This document shows, piece by piece, positions 7,345 through 16,545 of a stretch of DNA of 42,391 nt. The DNA is taken from positions 1 through 42,391 of the forward strand of contig JAHISQ010000051.1 in assembly GCA_018818125.1 (NCBI GenBank), read 5' to 3'. Under the pieces are notes generated by a model. That model searched no databases and was not told the DNA's origin. It saw only the letters and a list, made by a program, of their open reading frames with translations. Made by a program: the position numbers and the translations under genes. This DNA is from Candidatus Rifleibacteriota bacterium (lineage in GTDB: Bacteria; Muiribacteriota; Ozemobacteria; Ozemobacterales; Ozemobacteraceae). Within the stretch, counting starts at the first letter, position 1, and every line of letters begins with the position of its first letter.

Positions 7345-8670
7345 TTAGTCAGACAGGAACCCTTCTTCGTAGCTTCTGAGTTTTTTTTCGAGGTCGTCAT
7401 CTTTTTTCAGAAACGCCTTGAAATCCTCGTTTTCATTTAGAAGCTCATCAGAAACGTCATAATAATCGAGGTTAATATTAAAGGACGATACGATAGTTTC
7501 ATATGACGGGAATTTGAGTTTTTCATCGATAAAAGCGCTCAGGCGCTCGGCCAGAGCTTTTTCGGAATCATTAGCAACATTGGCTGCGATTTTTTTGAGG
7601 AGGGGTTCTGATTCATAAAGCTTTTTTACGGCGCGCTCGTTCGACTTAAACCGAATAAGCAAATATTCCAGAAGCTCTTCTTTGCTGTTACTAAGAGCGT
7701 TATGCAATTTTGTTTTCAAGCAGGGTTCTTTATCTGAGCTAGTTTCAGCTTGCCCTTTTATTGAGGATTCAATCTTACGTATCTCCGCCTCGAACGCCTC
7801 TTTTTTGGACAGGTCAATCAGGTTCCCAAAACGCCCGGCTGAGATGACGTTGTGGTCACTTTTAGCCTTGGCAAGCCTGTTATAAATTTCCGTTAATGAA
7901 GAAAAATCTTTCACTTCATCGGGTGTAAATATTTGCCAGCTACTTTTCAACCGTTCTTCACGGCCATCAAAAAATTTGTTAAAGATGCGTAAGCTGACTG
8001 ATTTTGTTCTGAGATTAGCGCCTTCAATCTCAATTCTGACAAGTTTAAAATGATTTCTGTAGAATTGAATCTGTCGCAATCTCATAGGATCGACCGGATT
8101 ATTTTCTTCAAGGTCCTTGATTGCTTTCTTCACTTTTTCAATATTCTGTGGGCCATTACCTTGCGGCATTATACCTACAGGAAACGGAATAACGTTATGC
8201 GGCAGACTTCTGATTACATCATCCGGCTTTCTGTTTTCCGCGTAGATGGCAAAGATCTGGTCAACCCACTCTCCCGATAGCCAGACGCCATTAGGATGAA
8301 TGAGTTTATCGCTTGAAATACCCTCTTCCCAGGCTAGAGCTGGTGGCGTAAAAAAGAGAGCTTTATCATCTACAAGAACCATAGACAGCCTTATCGAATC
8401 CGCCATCACGAGTTTGATTCTGTCTGTTATGGTTAGAAATGCCTTCAGAGCTTCGAGGTTGCCAAAACCTAGTCTGACAGCGTGATCCCCTTCTTCGAGA
8501 AAAACCTGGCAGTTGCAGGTTTGACGTTGCAGAACAGCTTTGATTGCTTCTACTTCTTCCATGAACAGGCTGGGCTTGGCTAATAACAGCCTGCGCTGAG
8601 CTTTTCTGATAAAATCGTTGATCAGTTTCTGGTCAACTTTTACTAGTGATATTGTGTCTTGATAATACAT
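7345..8670 (-). CDS. degenerate phospholipase D-like protein, last gene of the DISARM-like operon
   Basis: A 441-residue protein. Residues about 10-130 (FIRKAQRRLLLAKPSL ... DSIRLSMVLVDDKALFFTP) resemble one PLD-superfamily half-domain in which the HxK catalytic motif is replaced by RLSMVLVDD, so catalysis is unlikely. The rest is charged and helical, with a beta-rich middle (HFKLVRIEIEGANLRTK) and an acidic C-terminus. In DISARM the corresponding fifth gene, drmC, encodes a PLD-domain protein. Here the gene lies 81 nt after the protease, in the same direction, with AAGGGA before the ATG. The PLD assignment is tentative; otherwise the protein is unknown. Confidence 0.55.
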   Translation of the reverse strand: MYYQDTISLVKVDQKLINDFIRKAQRRLLLAKPSLFMEEVEAIKAVLQRQTCNCQVFLEEGDHAVRLGFGNLEALKAFLTITDRIKLVMADSIRLSMVLVDDKALFFTPPALAWEEGISSDKLIHPNGVWLSGEWVDQIFAIYAENRKPDDVIRSLPHNVIPFPVGIMPQGNGPQNIEKVKKAIKDLEENNPVDPMRLRQIQFYRNHFKLVRIEIEGANLRTKSVSLRIFNKFFDGREERLKSSWQIFTPDEVKDFSSLTEIYNRLAKAKSDHNVISAGRFGNLIDLSKKEAFEAEIRKIESSIKGQAETSSDKEPCLKTKLHNALSNSKEELLEYLLIRFKSNERAVKKLYESEPLLKKIAANVANDSEKALAERLSAFIDEKLKFPSYETIVSSFNINLDYYDVSDELLNENEDFKAFLKKDDDLEKKLRSYEEGFLSD

Positions 8671-8751
8671 GAATGTCCCTTCAAACGGCAGTTCCGCCGT
8701 ATATCAAATTACGCCTTGTATATGGTTTTGCATCATATACGCTCTCTTCGC

Positions 8752-9585
8752 TTATTGCGGGTCAGGTAGCGACTCGATCAGTTCTCTGACAAATTTCGCG
8801 TGGACAGCTACGGCGATGGACAACTTGTGATGTTTCATGGTTGTTTCGGTCATAGTCTTAATCTGTTCGGTATTTCTCAACTCCAAGGAGATTATGCCCA
8901 GTACCATTCTTGAGATTCCGATGTTAGTAGCACCCTTGTAGAATCGATTCTGAGAATTCATGAATACAGGCCCGCCACTGTTGCCTGGAAACACGTCGAA
9001 ATCCAGGAGAAATACTGGATTTGATGCCATCGGCGTGATGGGGTAGTTGGCTATTTTGGCGCTTCTCAAAATCGGAAAGCCAGTTGTGCTCGATTCTGCG
9101 CCAAGGGGAAAGCCGGCCACGAAGACTTCATCTCCGGGCTGAATCTCTATTTCGTCAAGCATTTCGTCAGTAGCGATGAGGGTAATCGGAATTAACGGAA
9201 TATCGACTTTTTCTGGCATGGGCTGATACATTGCTACCACATCCAGTTTCGGGTGTTTTGTCCAAAGAGGAACGCCAGCATTACGAATTTTGATTTGATG
9301 AAAAATTCTTTGGTAACCATTTTCATCTTTTATTCGAAGGCTTAATGTCGCAATATCGGTCGAAATTTCTTCCAACACGTGCGCAGCTGTAATGATTACA
9401 TAATACGCTCTGTCTGGCTTGTCAGCTACTGGTTTACCCATTACAAAAACTGAACCGGCTGAAGCAGGCCCCTGAATCTTGAATGTTGAACGCATCATTT
9501 GTTCGCAAAAGTCATTCTTCTGGCCCAGACTCACAGAGCTAGACAGCAAAAAAACGGCAAAGAATAAAATCGCGGATAGCCTCAT
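8752..9585 (-). CDS. secreted trypsin-like serine protease
   Basis: A 277-residue S1-family (chymotrypsin fold) protease. The catalytic triad is complete: His69 (ITAAHVLEE), Asp115 (HPKLDVVAMY) and Ser203 (FPGNSGGPVF). Residues 1-21 (MRLSAILFFAVFLLSSSVSLG) are a clear Sec signal peptide, so the mature enzyme should be outside the cytoplasm. AGGAGA lies 5 nt before the ATG. It starts 24 nt after the methylase stop and must be co-transcribed with it. A secreted protease inside a DNA-modification operon is odd: it could respond to phage at the envelope, act when a periplasmic target is exposed, or be a passenger. No PDZ domain is visible, unlike DegP. Confidence 0.88.
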   Translation of the reverse strand: MRLSAILFFAVFLLSSSVSLGQKNDFCEQMMRSTFKIQGPASAGSVFVMGKPVADKPDRAYYVIITAAHVLEEISTDIATLSLRIKDENGYQRIFHQIKIRNAGVPLWTKHPKLDVVAMYQPMPEKVDIPLIPITLIATDEMLDEIEIQPGDEVFVAGFPLGAESSTTGFPILRSAKIANYPITPMASNPVFLLDFDVFPGNSGGPVFMNSQNRFYKGATNIGISRMVLGIISLELRNTEQIKTMTETTMKHHKLSIAVAVHAKFVRELIESLPDPQ

Positions 9586-9609
9586 ATTTTCTCCTGCATT
9601 TGGCAGAGT

Positions 9610-12600
9610 TTAAGGATTTTCGTAGCAGCCTTTGGGCGGGTGAATGTGAGAGGGCCAGTTGGCCGGTTTTGGCTGGCCGGTTTGCCAGTCGGGAAGTTGA
9701 GCGAACGAACCGTCGGGGTTGGTCGGGGGACCAGGGGGCGGGTCGAGGCGGGTCTGGTATGGCTTACCGGTGCGCATTGCTTCGGCCATGGCATCATAGA
9801 TTTCAAGAATGGTGTCTTTGGTTATATAACGACCCTCTCGCATAATCTCACCGGCGGCATTCTGTTCTTCTGTTCGGTCAATATCCTTGCGCTTAACTAT
9901 CGGGAAGGTTTCCATTACATAATCAACAGCATGACGCGGGGTCGGGAAATCGTATTTTACTTGTTCGAGTTCATAATCAGTTGCGTTTTCTGTATTAACC
10001 CAGTTTTCATAATTCTCAGCTGGTAGATAAAGGAGAAAAAAGACGGCGTCAAGTTCGCATCTAATATGAAATCGCCTATTCTCATTCCAAATAAATGGGG
10101 GGGCAAACCATCCGACATCCTTTGAAAATTGCTCAAGATCCCAAGAAGTGTATACTAGTTCAAGAACACGCTTTGCACACCATTTAAAGAATGTATTCGC
10201 CCCAAACAAAATTTTATCGTTTTTTATTTTTGTGCCATCTACAATAGGCAATTGCGAATAAACATTTTTATTTAGATTTGCGCCACTTTGTCTTAACCGA
10301 GTCAAGAAATTGAACATAAAGCTATTGAATGTTGCGCACAAAAGAGCTGATTGCTCTGCTTGATTTTCAAGAAAAATAAACGTAGAGAGACTTCCCTCAA
10401 CTGCGCTAAATGGAATGATGCTACTAATCGAAATGAACGAATCTGTTGCTCGCGCCTGTCTTCGTAAAACATGAAGCCAGGGAACAACGGTACCCGTCAT
10501 TGCTTTAATTCTTTCCTCGGCCAAGTTTTGGGGAAGGAAATTTTTTGTAATGGCGGTTTTAAAAGGGCTTTGCTTTTCTTCGTCACTAAGATACCGTTCG
10601 CTATTATTTTCAAAGGTGGCAAATCTATGATCAAATTGATGAATATAAGTCCCCTCATAAACGCGGACAAAGTTTTTATGATCCAGTATATCAGCGGCAG
10701 CAATTTTTTGCCTTTTTATTGTATTTTCCGCATTAAACATAAGACCTGATGTTAACTTTTGCTTGGGATCACGTAACATACTACCTAGCATTTTTCCAGT
10801 CCTGTGCGCTTCGGTTGCAATCCGAGATTCGATTGTTTGTTTGAACATTGGAACTTTGAAGGCATCATCACAAAAGCGCAAGATTTCATCATAAGTCTGG
10901 GAATAGGCCCTTCTCGGATCTTTGAGATCAGAAAGACCAGCTACATCAAATACAAACCGACTCTTAGGTTGATTCGGTGCTAACGTCAAAAGGCAGAAGC
11001 GCTGTTGTGGGTGGGCATCTCGAAACCATCTCTCTCCTTCGACGTCTTTACGTCTGTTTTCAAAGTCATACGCCGACTTAAGGCGTTTGCCTCTAATTAG
11101 TTCTGCCAAAAGATTTGATGCAGGTAAATCTTGTAGAATGCCTGTGGGTAGAACTAGCCCAACAAAAGCCGATTTTGTCAAATGATTACAAGTTGACTCC
11201 GCAAAAAGACCATACAGATTTTTCCTGCCATTGCCAGTAAAAGGAAACCTACCACAACTTTCTATCAGGTGCTGAGCACCAAAAGTGAGCCTATTATTTG
11301 TATCAGAGGATTGTTGCTCAAGTTGTTCCCATGGAGGATTGCCGAGTACACAATCAAACCCACCATTTGCAAAGACCTCCGGGAAATTAAGGTGCCAGTG
11401 AAAAAATTGATATTGGCTGGCGAGAGTTGCAATGTCATGAATTATTTCGCCCTTCACAGAACCGCCGCCGGCGAGATTATTAAGTTCTGTCTGGGTAATG
11501 CCGAATACACTGCTTTCACAGCCGGGTTCTTTGAAATATTTTTTTATTACGAACGCTGCGCACCACGCATCGGCCAGCAGTTTTTTATTACGGTATTCAT
11601 CGGTCTGTTCATGTTTTCGGAAAGCGAGTTCTTTGGCGCGTATCTCTTCTGGCCTGTCATCTGGTAATTCTTCAAGTGTGGCTGCTGCCTGCTTGAAAAG
11701 TGCATCGATCTCGGCACTTTCATCTGCAAACAGTCCCTTTTTGCTGTCACGCGCAACTTTGTTGCGTTTCTTTAATTCTGCGCAGGCTTTTTTATCATCG
11801 CCCTCAATTGCTGTAAAAGCCTCGTCTGGTATTCCAGCGGCTATAAGTTCAGGGGTCGTCCCCAGCAGACTGTTGCCAACTCTGATGTGATGGTCAAGAA
11901 ACGATAGTGGCTTGCCCGGTTCAAGAGCTTCAAGCCAGAGGCTCACCCGGCATAGTTCTGCTGACATGGGGTTGATATCTACGCCATAAAGACAGCGACC
12001 AATCACATCGCGTAGCGCGTGCTGATAAAGCAGAGGCGAGGGTTCGCTATCTCCCTCGACAAAAGCCCTGACGCGGGAAAGATGCCTGGCCAGGCGATGT
12101 GCCGCTCCGACCAGAAAATGCCCTGATCCGACCGCCGGATCGCAGACCTTAAGGTTAAGAATGGCTTTTTGAGCCTCTTTGCCGGTTTTACCCTTTATGG
12201 CTTCTTCGACGACAGGGTCGAGCGCTGAATCAAGAAGACATTGCACCAATGAATCTGGAGTGTAATATGAACCGCTGGTTTTACGCTCATTGCCTGCGAA
12301 TTCTGCAAACGAAAAACGTGCGCCATCGGAACTAACTTGAGGAGTCAGAGCCAACAGGCTTTCGTAGACACCTCCAAGCTCTTCAGCGCCCAGATTTTTG
12401 TAATCAACCGGCCTCAGGACCTTACCCTGGCGTGTAAATGCCAGGTGGCGCAGAACCTCAAGAAAGTCATGATTGGTAAGCTCAGAATCGTTTAGAGCCT
12501 TTGTCGAAGATGCCGACCAGAGAAAGCTGCCGAGTGCCGGCAACGCCAGGTGCTGTCGCAAAGCCTTGGTTTCGTTATCGCCAGAGAGTGCGCGGACTAT

Positions 12601-13680
12601 AAGTTGAAACTGTTTCCAGAGATCACCGTGGCGACTTCCTTTTATTCTGGCAGCCATATCACGCAGTCGGGCAGAGCTGTAATACAGCGTGTATCGCTCT
12701 CTTGCCTTTTTTGCTTCGGGCGAATCGTCAGGGACATGCAGCAGTGAAAGACCTTCTAGCCTGCGATCTTCGGCCACAAATAGAAATATCAGACGATAGA
12801 CTACCCGCAGCAGCTGACCATGGAAATCATTGCGACTGATCTCGCCTGAGCGCAGCCCTTCTCGAATTTTTGTGTTCTTCGCGTGGCTGGTAAAGCCTTC
12901 TCCAAGAATCTGCAGTGCTTTTTCAACGCCTGTGCGAAGGTCACCGAGAGCGCGGGTGCCCTGTTCTTCTGCTATCTTTGTCCATTGTTCAAGCAGGCAG
13001 GTTTCTTGCCGTTCACCCTCTGTTGGCATGAAGCGTGTGGCATGTGCCATCATCCAGAACAGAACAAAATCTGAATAGACTTCACCGGCCATCATGGCTT
13101 CGAGATCGAACTCAAGAAATGATTGTCGTGACAGAGCCTGATTGTCTCGCAGAATTCTAAAACGCAGACCGTTGGAAACAATTGCCCAGAGATGCGCTTC
13201 GCTGCGATTAAGAAACTCCTGGACAAGACCATGCGGGTTGCCGGCAGCTGCTCCGCGTACACCGGCAGCCCGCCGGTCAAGGTTTACGCCGCAACCAACC
13301 AGATGAATCGGCGCCGGGCCAAAAAACCTGTTGATCGCATAACTGCGCCCGTCAATCATCGGCCCCTGTGTGGTAGCCAGATAGCCAAAACCGAGTTCAC
13401 GCAGAACAGGCAGGCTCCATTTATCGTTGGTGAGACCAAGAGCTGGGTCGCCCTCGGGTATTTTAGCAAACGCTGACCTGAAATCAGACCAATGACGGCA
13501 GAGGCGGTTCCATGACTGGGTGATTACCTCGTTCAGGCGCTCTCCCTGCGGCAGGCCGTAATCTTCGGGTTTAGTTCCGGGCAAATTCTGCCTGTTGTCA
13601 ATTATGCGGCGCAGCAGATCTGGTGGCAGAAGGCCGCCTTCGGAACGTATTGTCTGGAATTCCTGTATGCGTTTGGTCAT
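9610..13680 (-). CDS. DrmMI/PglX-like N6-adenine DNA methyltransferase
   Basis: A 1356-residue class I SAM-dependent methylase of the Eco57I/PglX type, expected to mark self DNA. Residues about 1-450 are a helical N-terminal region that may contact partners or DNA. TSGSYYTP (468-475) is motif X, DPAVGSG (514-520) binds SAM and GNPPWEQL (about residue 780) is the N6-adenine catalytic motif. The C-terminal third is the target-recognition-like part. Its size and pairing with an SNF2 helicase match DrmMI of class 1 DISARM; PglX of BREX is similar in size, but no BREX partners (pglZ, brxC) are present. It starts 3 nt after the SNF2 gene stop. No nuclease domain is visible, so it is not a self-contained type IIG enzyme. 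Confidence 0.82.
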   Translation of the reverse strand: MTKRIQEFQTIRSEGGLLPPDLLRRIIDNRQNLPGTKPEDYGLPQGERLNEVITQSWNRLCRHWSDFRSAFAKIPEGDPALGLTNDKWSLPVLRELGFGYLATTQGPMIDGRSYAINRFFGPAPIHLVGCGVNLDRRAAGVRGAAAGNPHGLVQEFLNRSEAHLWAIVSNGLRFRILRDNQALSRQSFLEFDLEAMMAGEVYSDFVLFWMMAHATRFMPTEGERQETCLLEQWTKIAEEQGTRALGDLRTGVEKALQILGEGFTSHAKNTKIREGLRSGEISRNDFHGQLLRVVYRLIFLFVAEDRRLEGLSLLHVPDDSPEAKKARERYTLYYSSARLRDMAARIKGSRHGDLWKQFQLIVRALSGDNETKALRQHLALPALGSFLWSASSTKALNDSELTNHDFLEVLRHLAFTRQGKVLRPVDYKNLGAEELGGVYESLLALTPQVSSDGARFSFAEFAGNERKTSGSYYTPDSLVQCLLDSALDPVVEEAIKGKTGKEAQKAILNLKVCDPAVGSGHFLVGAAHRLARHLSRVRAFVEGDSEPSPLLYQHALRDVIGRCLYGVDINPMSAELCRVSLWLEALEPGKPLSFLDHHIRVGNSLLGTTPELIAAGIPDEAFTAIEGDDKKACAELKKRNKVARDSKKGLFADESAEIDALFKQAAATLEELPDDRPEEIRAKELAFRKHEQTDEYRNKKLLADAWCAAFVIKKYFKEPGCESSVFGITQTELNNLAGGGSVKGEIIHDIATLASQYQFFHWHLNFPEVFANGGFDCVLGNPPWEQLEQQSSDTNNRLTFGAQHLIESCGRFPFTGNGRKNLYGLFAESTCNHLTKSAFVGLVLPTGILQDLPASNLLAELIRGKRLKSAYDFENRRKDVEGERWFRDAHPQQRFCLLTLAPNQPKSRFVFDVAGLSDLKDPRRAYSQTYDEILRFCDDAFKVPMFKQTIESRIATEAHRTGKMLGSMLRDPKQKLTSGLMFNAENTIKRQKIAAADILDHKNFVRVYEGTYIHQFDHRFATFENNSERYLSDEEKQSPFKTAITKNFLPQNLAEERIKAMTGTVVPWLHVLRRQARATDSFISISSIIPFSAVEGSLSTFIFLENQAEQSALLCATFNSFMFNFLTRLRQSGANLNKNVYSQLPIVDGTKIKNDKILFGANTFFKWCAKRVLELVYTSWDLEQFSKDVGWFAPPFIWNENRRFHIRCELDAVFFLLYLPAENYENWVNTENATDYELEQVKYDFPTPRHAVDYVMETFPIVKRKDIDRTEEQNAAGEIMREGRYITKDTILEIYDAMAEAMRTGKPYQTRLDPPPGPPTNPDGSFAQLPDWQTGQPKPANWPSHIHPPKGCYENP

Positions 13681-13683
13681 TGT

Positions 13684-16518
13684 TTAACTCACCTTCGGCA
13701 GCAATACATAGGCGCCAAGAATATCAACCGGCAGCACGGGTTTTATGACAACCCGGCCCTTTATTCGTGACGCTTCGCGCACGCGTTCGTGGGCCTGCAA
13801 TTGCATCGCGGCGCGAGTATCTGCAACAGCTTTCAGGGCATTCTGCAGAACCGTTAGTTTAGGCAACAGAAGACTCAGTTGCTGTTCTATTGCTGTCGGC
13901 AAAAGGTTGCGTTCGGGTCGGGCGGCAAGAAGCTGTTCGCTTTCATCTTCTGAAAGCCATTGCGGTGTTTCTGCCGGTCCGTTGCAGGCAAGTGGAATTA
14001 TCTCTTCGCAGAGAATCGTGTCTGTATTGGTAGAGGAAAGATGAAGATGATAACGAAATCTGGCAAGCAGCAGAATTGTTCGTGAATTTACTGCCGAAGT
14101 AGATATTATTCCGCAACGTGCTGCAACCGGTTGCCCATCGCGTGATGCAGAGTCGAGAGCCTGATCGAGAACCCAGCTCGCAAGTCCTTCGACAACCGGG
14201 CTGGTGCGGCCAAGATAAATTTCATTTTCGGCCAGCGGTAGATCAAAGCGACCGATAAAAGGTTCATCAAAACCGATTGCCTGGCGTAAAGCTCTTGGTG
14301 ATTCGTTACTGAGATGGGCTTTTACTGAGTTTTCACTGCCCTGAATCGCTACGCCGGCAGTCTGAAATACAGAATAAAAGAACTGTTCGACCTCGGTGCT
14401 GCGCCCGATTGCAGTTCTGACCGCCTGCAGTTCATCGGCAACTGCATCCGGGCTTATGGTGTGGTGAGCGAAACGTGACCGGCTGGCTTTTTCGCGGTTG
14501 GCAGCATTTTCCCATTCTTCGTGAATAGCGTTTTTTTTGATATCAATATTGTCGAACAGGTCGAAGCGGAGCTGTTTGGGACCGTTTGCTGTGCGTTCAC
14601 GAAATAAAGCGCCTTCGAACAGCGCTATAGCGATCTGTTCGCTTGATCCCGGCACACCAACGGTTACGCCGAGATCGCTTTTTATGCGCTTATGCTTGCG
14701 GATAAGCACATCGAGTATGACCCCGTCAATCGGATTGTCTGAGCCATAATAAGTGATGACGCGCACTTCCTGCTTTTTCTGTCCAAACCGGTCAACGCGA
14801 CCCTCGCGTTGTTCGTGACGGGTCGGGTTCCATGCCAGGTCGTAATGGATCGCCGCATTGAAGTGTTCCTGCAGGTTTATGCCTTCGGAGAGACAGTCGG
14901 TGCAGACCAGTACAAACTGGCCCGGTTCTGAGGTCAGGGCGGCGATGCGCTCCTGGCGCTCTGCCGGCGGCAACAGTCCGGTAACAGCCTCTACCCTTAC
15001 TTTCGCCGGCAGTGCCAAACGCAGGTTGCTGGCAACGTATTCTGCCGTATCAACAAACCTGCAGAAAATGACGGGTTGAAATCCGTTTTTGATAATAGCT
15101 TTGACTTCACCAACAATTCCCTGAAATTTGGCGTCTTTTTCTATTGCTAGCGTTTCTGCGCGTCGAGCAAAATCTAGAAGCTTTCGGCGGGTGCTCTCGG
15201 CTTCGGTTTCGGTAACTGAACCCGGGCTGAGGTCGAGCATGATCGAGTCATCGTCTTCGCCCTGGTCGAGAACTGTTCGCCGGCCAACTTCGTCTATTTC
15301 TTCGTCGTCTGCCTGATCGGCAGCAGCCCGACTTCTTAACGTTGCGGCTGCTGCAGCGGGACTTGATGATACGCAGCGTAAAAGGGCAAGAGCCGACCAG
15401 TAGCGCACCCGCTGGCGGCGTTCGCCGCGTGTTCCCTCGGTTGCATATTCTCGGGCAAATTCGAGAATGTCGTCGAAAAGTTCACGATATTCCGGACTGA
15501 GGGTATAGGTGGTTTCCTTGTCGAGCCGTGTCGGAAATGCAGTATCGGTTTCGAGGTAGTTACGAATATCGGCTCGGCGGCGTTGAACAAGGTGTCGGGC
15601 AAGTTTGCGTCTTATGCCTTCGCGTTCTGACTTGTCGAGATCGTTTGGCAGATCTGAGAACTCAGGATTGAGGAGGCTGAGAAGCGATCTGAATGCTTCT
15701 TCATTGCCGCTGTGAGGCGTGGCAGTAACAAGAATCATGTGGCGTTTGCCATCGGCTGCTATTCGACGCAGCAGGTCAAAACGTTGTTGGCGACCCCGGC
15801 CGACACCGCCGGCGAGTGTGCAGCCATGCGCTTCATCAACAATCACGAACTCTGGACACTTAATAATAAAATCATCAGCTCGACGCACTGTTTTTATGAA
15901 TTCGGTAGAGACGATTGTAAAATGGTGACGGTCAAAAACAGAAACACCGACTGGCAAGTCACGTTCGAGACGTTGTATCGTACTGCTCAATACCAGTTCT
16001 GCATCGATATGGAATTTTTCTGCCAGTTCACGTTGCCACTGCTCAGCAAGATGTGGTGGACACAAAACCGTCAGACTTTTTATCTCTCCGCGGTCAAGAA
16101 GTTCGCGGGCGATTAGTGCAGCTTCAATGGTTTTACCTATACCAACATCGTCTGCTATCAACAATCTCACCGGATCAAGTTTTAATGCCAGCATAAGTGG
16201 AACCAGCTGATAAGGCCGCGGTTCGACGGCGATTCTGCCAAAACAGCGAAAAGGCCCGGCGGCAGCACGTGTCGAAAGGCGGGCGGCTTCGCGCAGCATC
16301 CGGCATGAATGGAAGTCTCCGGTATCATCTGTAGCAGGTAGACTGAAAGTTGCAGACTTGACTGGTTCGACCGCTGGCATAATGCCGGTAACTTCTTCAT
16401 CGAGACCACCTATTGGTCGAACCATCAGTAATTCTTCGTTAGAACCCGGCAATACGACCCATTCCCGACCACGGGCGCTGACCAGAGTGCCGGGTTGTAA
16501 GATAGTGGCTGTTGTCAT
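13684..16518 (-). CDS. SNF2/RapA-like helicase, DrmD-like
   Basis: A 944-residue superfamily 2 translocase. Walker A is ADDVGIGKT at 122-130, DEAH at 228-231 (FVIVDEAHGC), motif III LVTATPHSG, and the second RecA lobe carries SEGINLQEHF and the EQREGRVDRFGQ arginine-finger motif. A flexible acidic insert (about 405-440) separates the lobes. The C-terminal 350 residues have no domain I recognise. This is the architecture of DISARM DrmD, a SNF2-like helicase placed next to drmMI. AGGAGA lies 8 nt before the ATG. It begins 27 nt after the DUF1998 helicase and is nearly contiguous with the methylase. Gene identity by analogy; SNF2 family assignment is secure. Confidence 0.84.
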   Translation of the reverse strand: MTTATILQPGTLVSARGREWVVLPGSNEELLMVRPIGGLDEEVTGIMPAVEPVKSATFSLPATDDTGDFHSCRMLREAARLSTRAAAGPFRCFGRIAVEPRPYQLVPLMLALKLDPVRLLIADDVGIGKTIEAALIARELLDRGEIKSLTVLCPPHLAEQWQRELAEKFHIDAELVLSSTIQRLERDLPVGVSVFDRHHFTIVSTEFIKTVRRADDFIIKCPEFVIVDEAHGCTLAGGVGRGRQQRFDLLRRIAADGKRHMILVTATPHSGNEEAFRSLLSLLNPEFSDLPNDLDKSEREGIRRKLARHLVQRRRADIRNYLETDTAFPTRLDKETTYTLSPEYRELFDDILEFAREYATEGTRGERRQRVRYWSALALLRCVSSSPAAAAATLRSRAAADQADDEEIDEVGRRTVLDQGEDDDSIMLDLSPGSVTETEAESTRRKLLDFARRAETLAIEKDAKFQGIVGEVKAIIKNGFQPVIFCRFVDTAEYVASNLRLALPAKVRVEAVTGLLPPAERQERIAALTSEPGQFVLVCTDCLSEGINLQEHFNAAIHYDLAWNPTRHEQREGRVDRFGQKKQEVRVITYYGSDNPIDGVILDVLIRKHKRIKSDLGVTVGVPGSSEQIAIALFEGALFRERTANGPKQLRFDLFDNIDIKKNAIHEEWENAANREKASRSRFAHHTISPDAVADELQAVRTAIGRSTEVEQFFYSVFQTAGVAIQGSENSVKAHLSNESPRALRQAIGFDEPFIGRFDLPLAENEIYLGRTSPVVEGLASWVLDQALDSASRDGQPVAARCGIISTSAVNSRTILLLARFRYHLHLSSTNTDTILCEEIIPLACNGPAETPQWLSEDESEQLLAARPERNLLPTAIEQQLSLLLPKLTVLQNALKAVADTRAAMQLQAHERVREASRIKGRVVIKPVLPVDILGAYVLLPKVS

Positions 16519-16545
16519 TTATGTTCTCCTGCTATGGGCCGAGGG

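Noticed and set aside
9610..16518. BREX as the identity of the methylase operon
   Set aside because: The methylase is PglX-like, but no PglZ, BrxC or Lon-like BrxL gene is present; partners match DISARM better.
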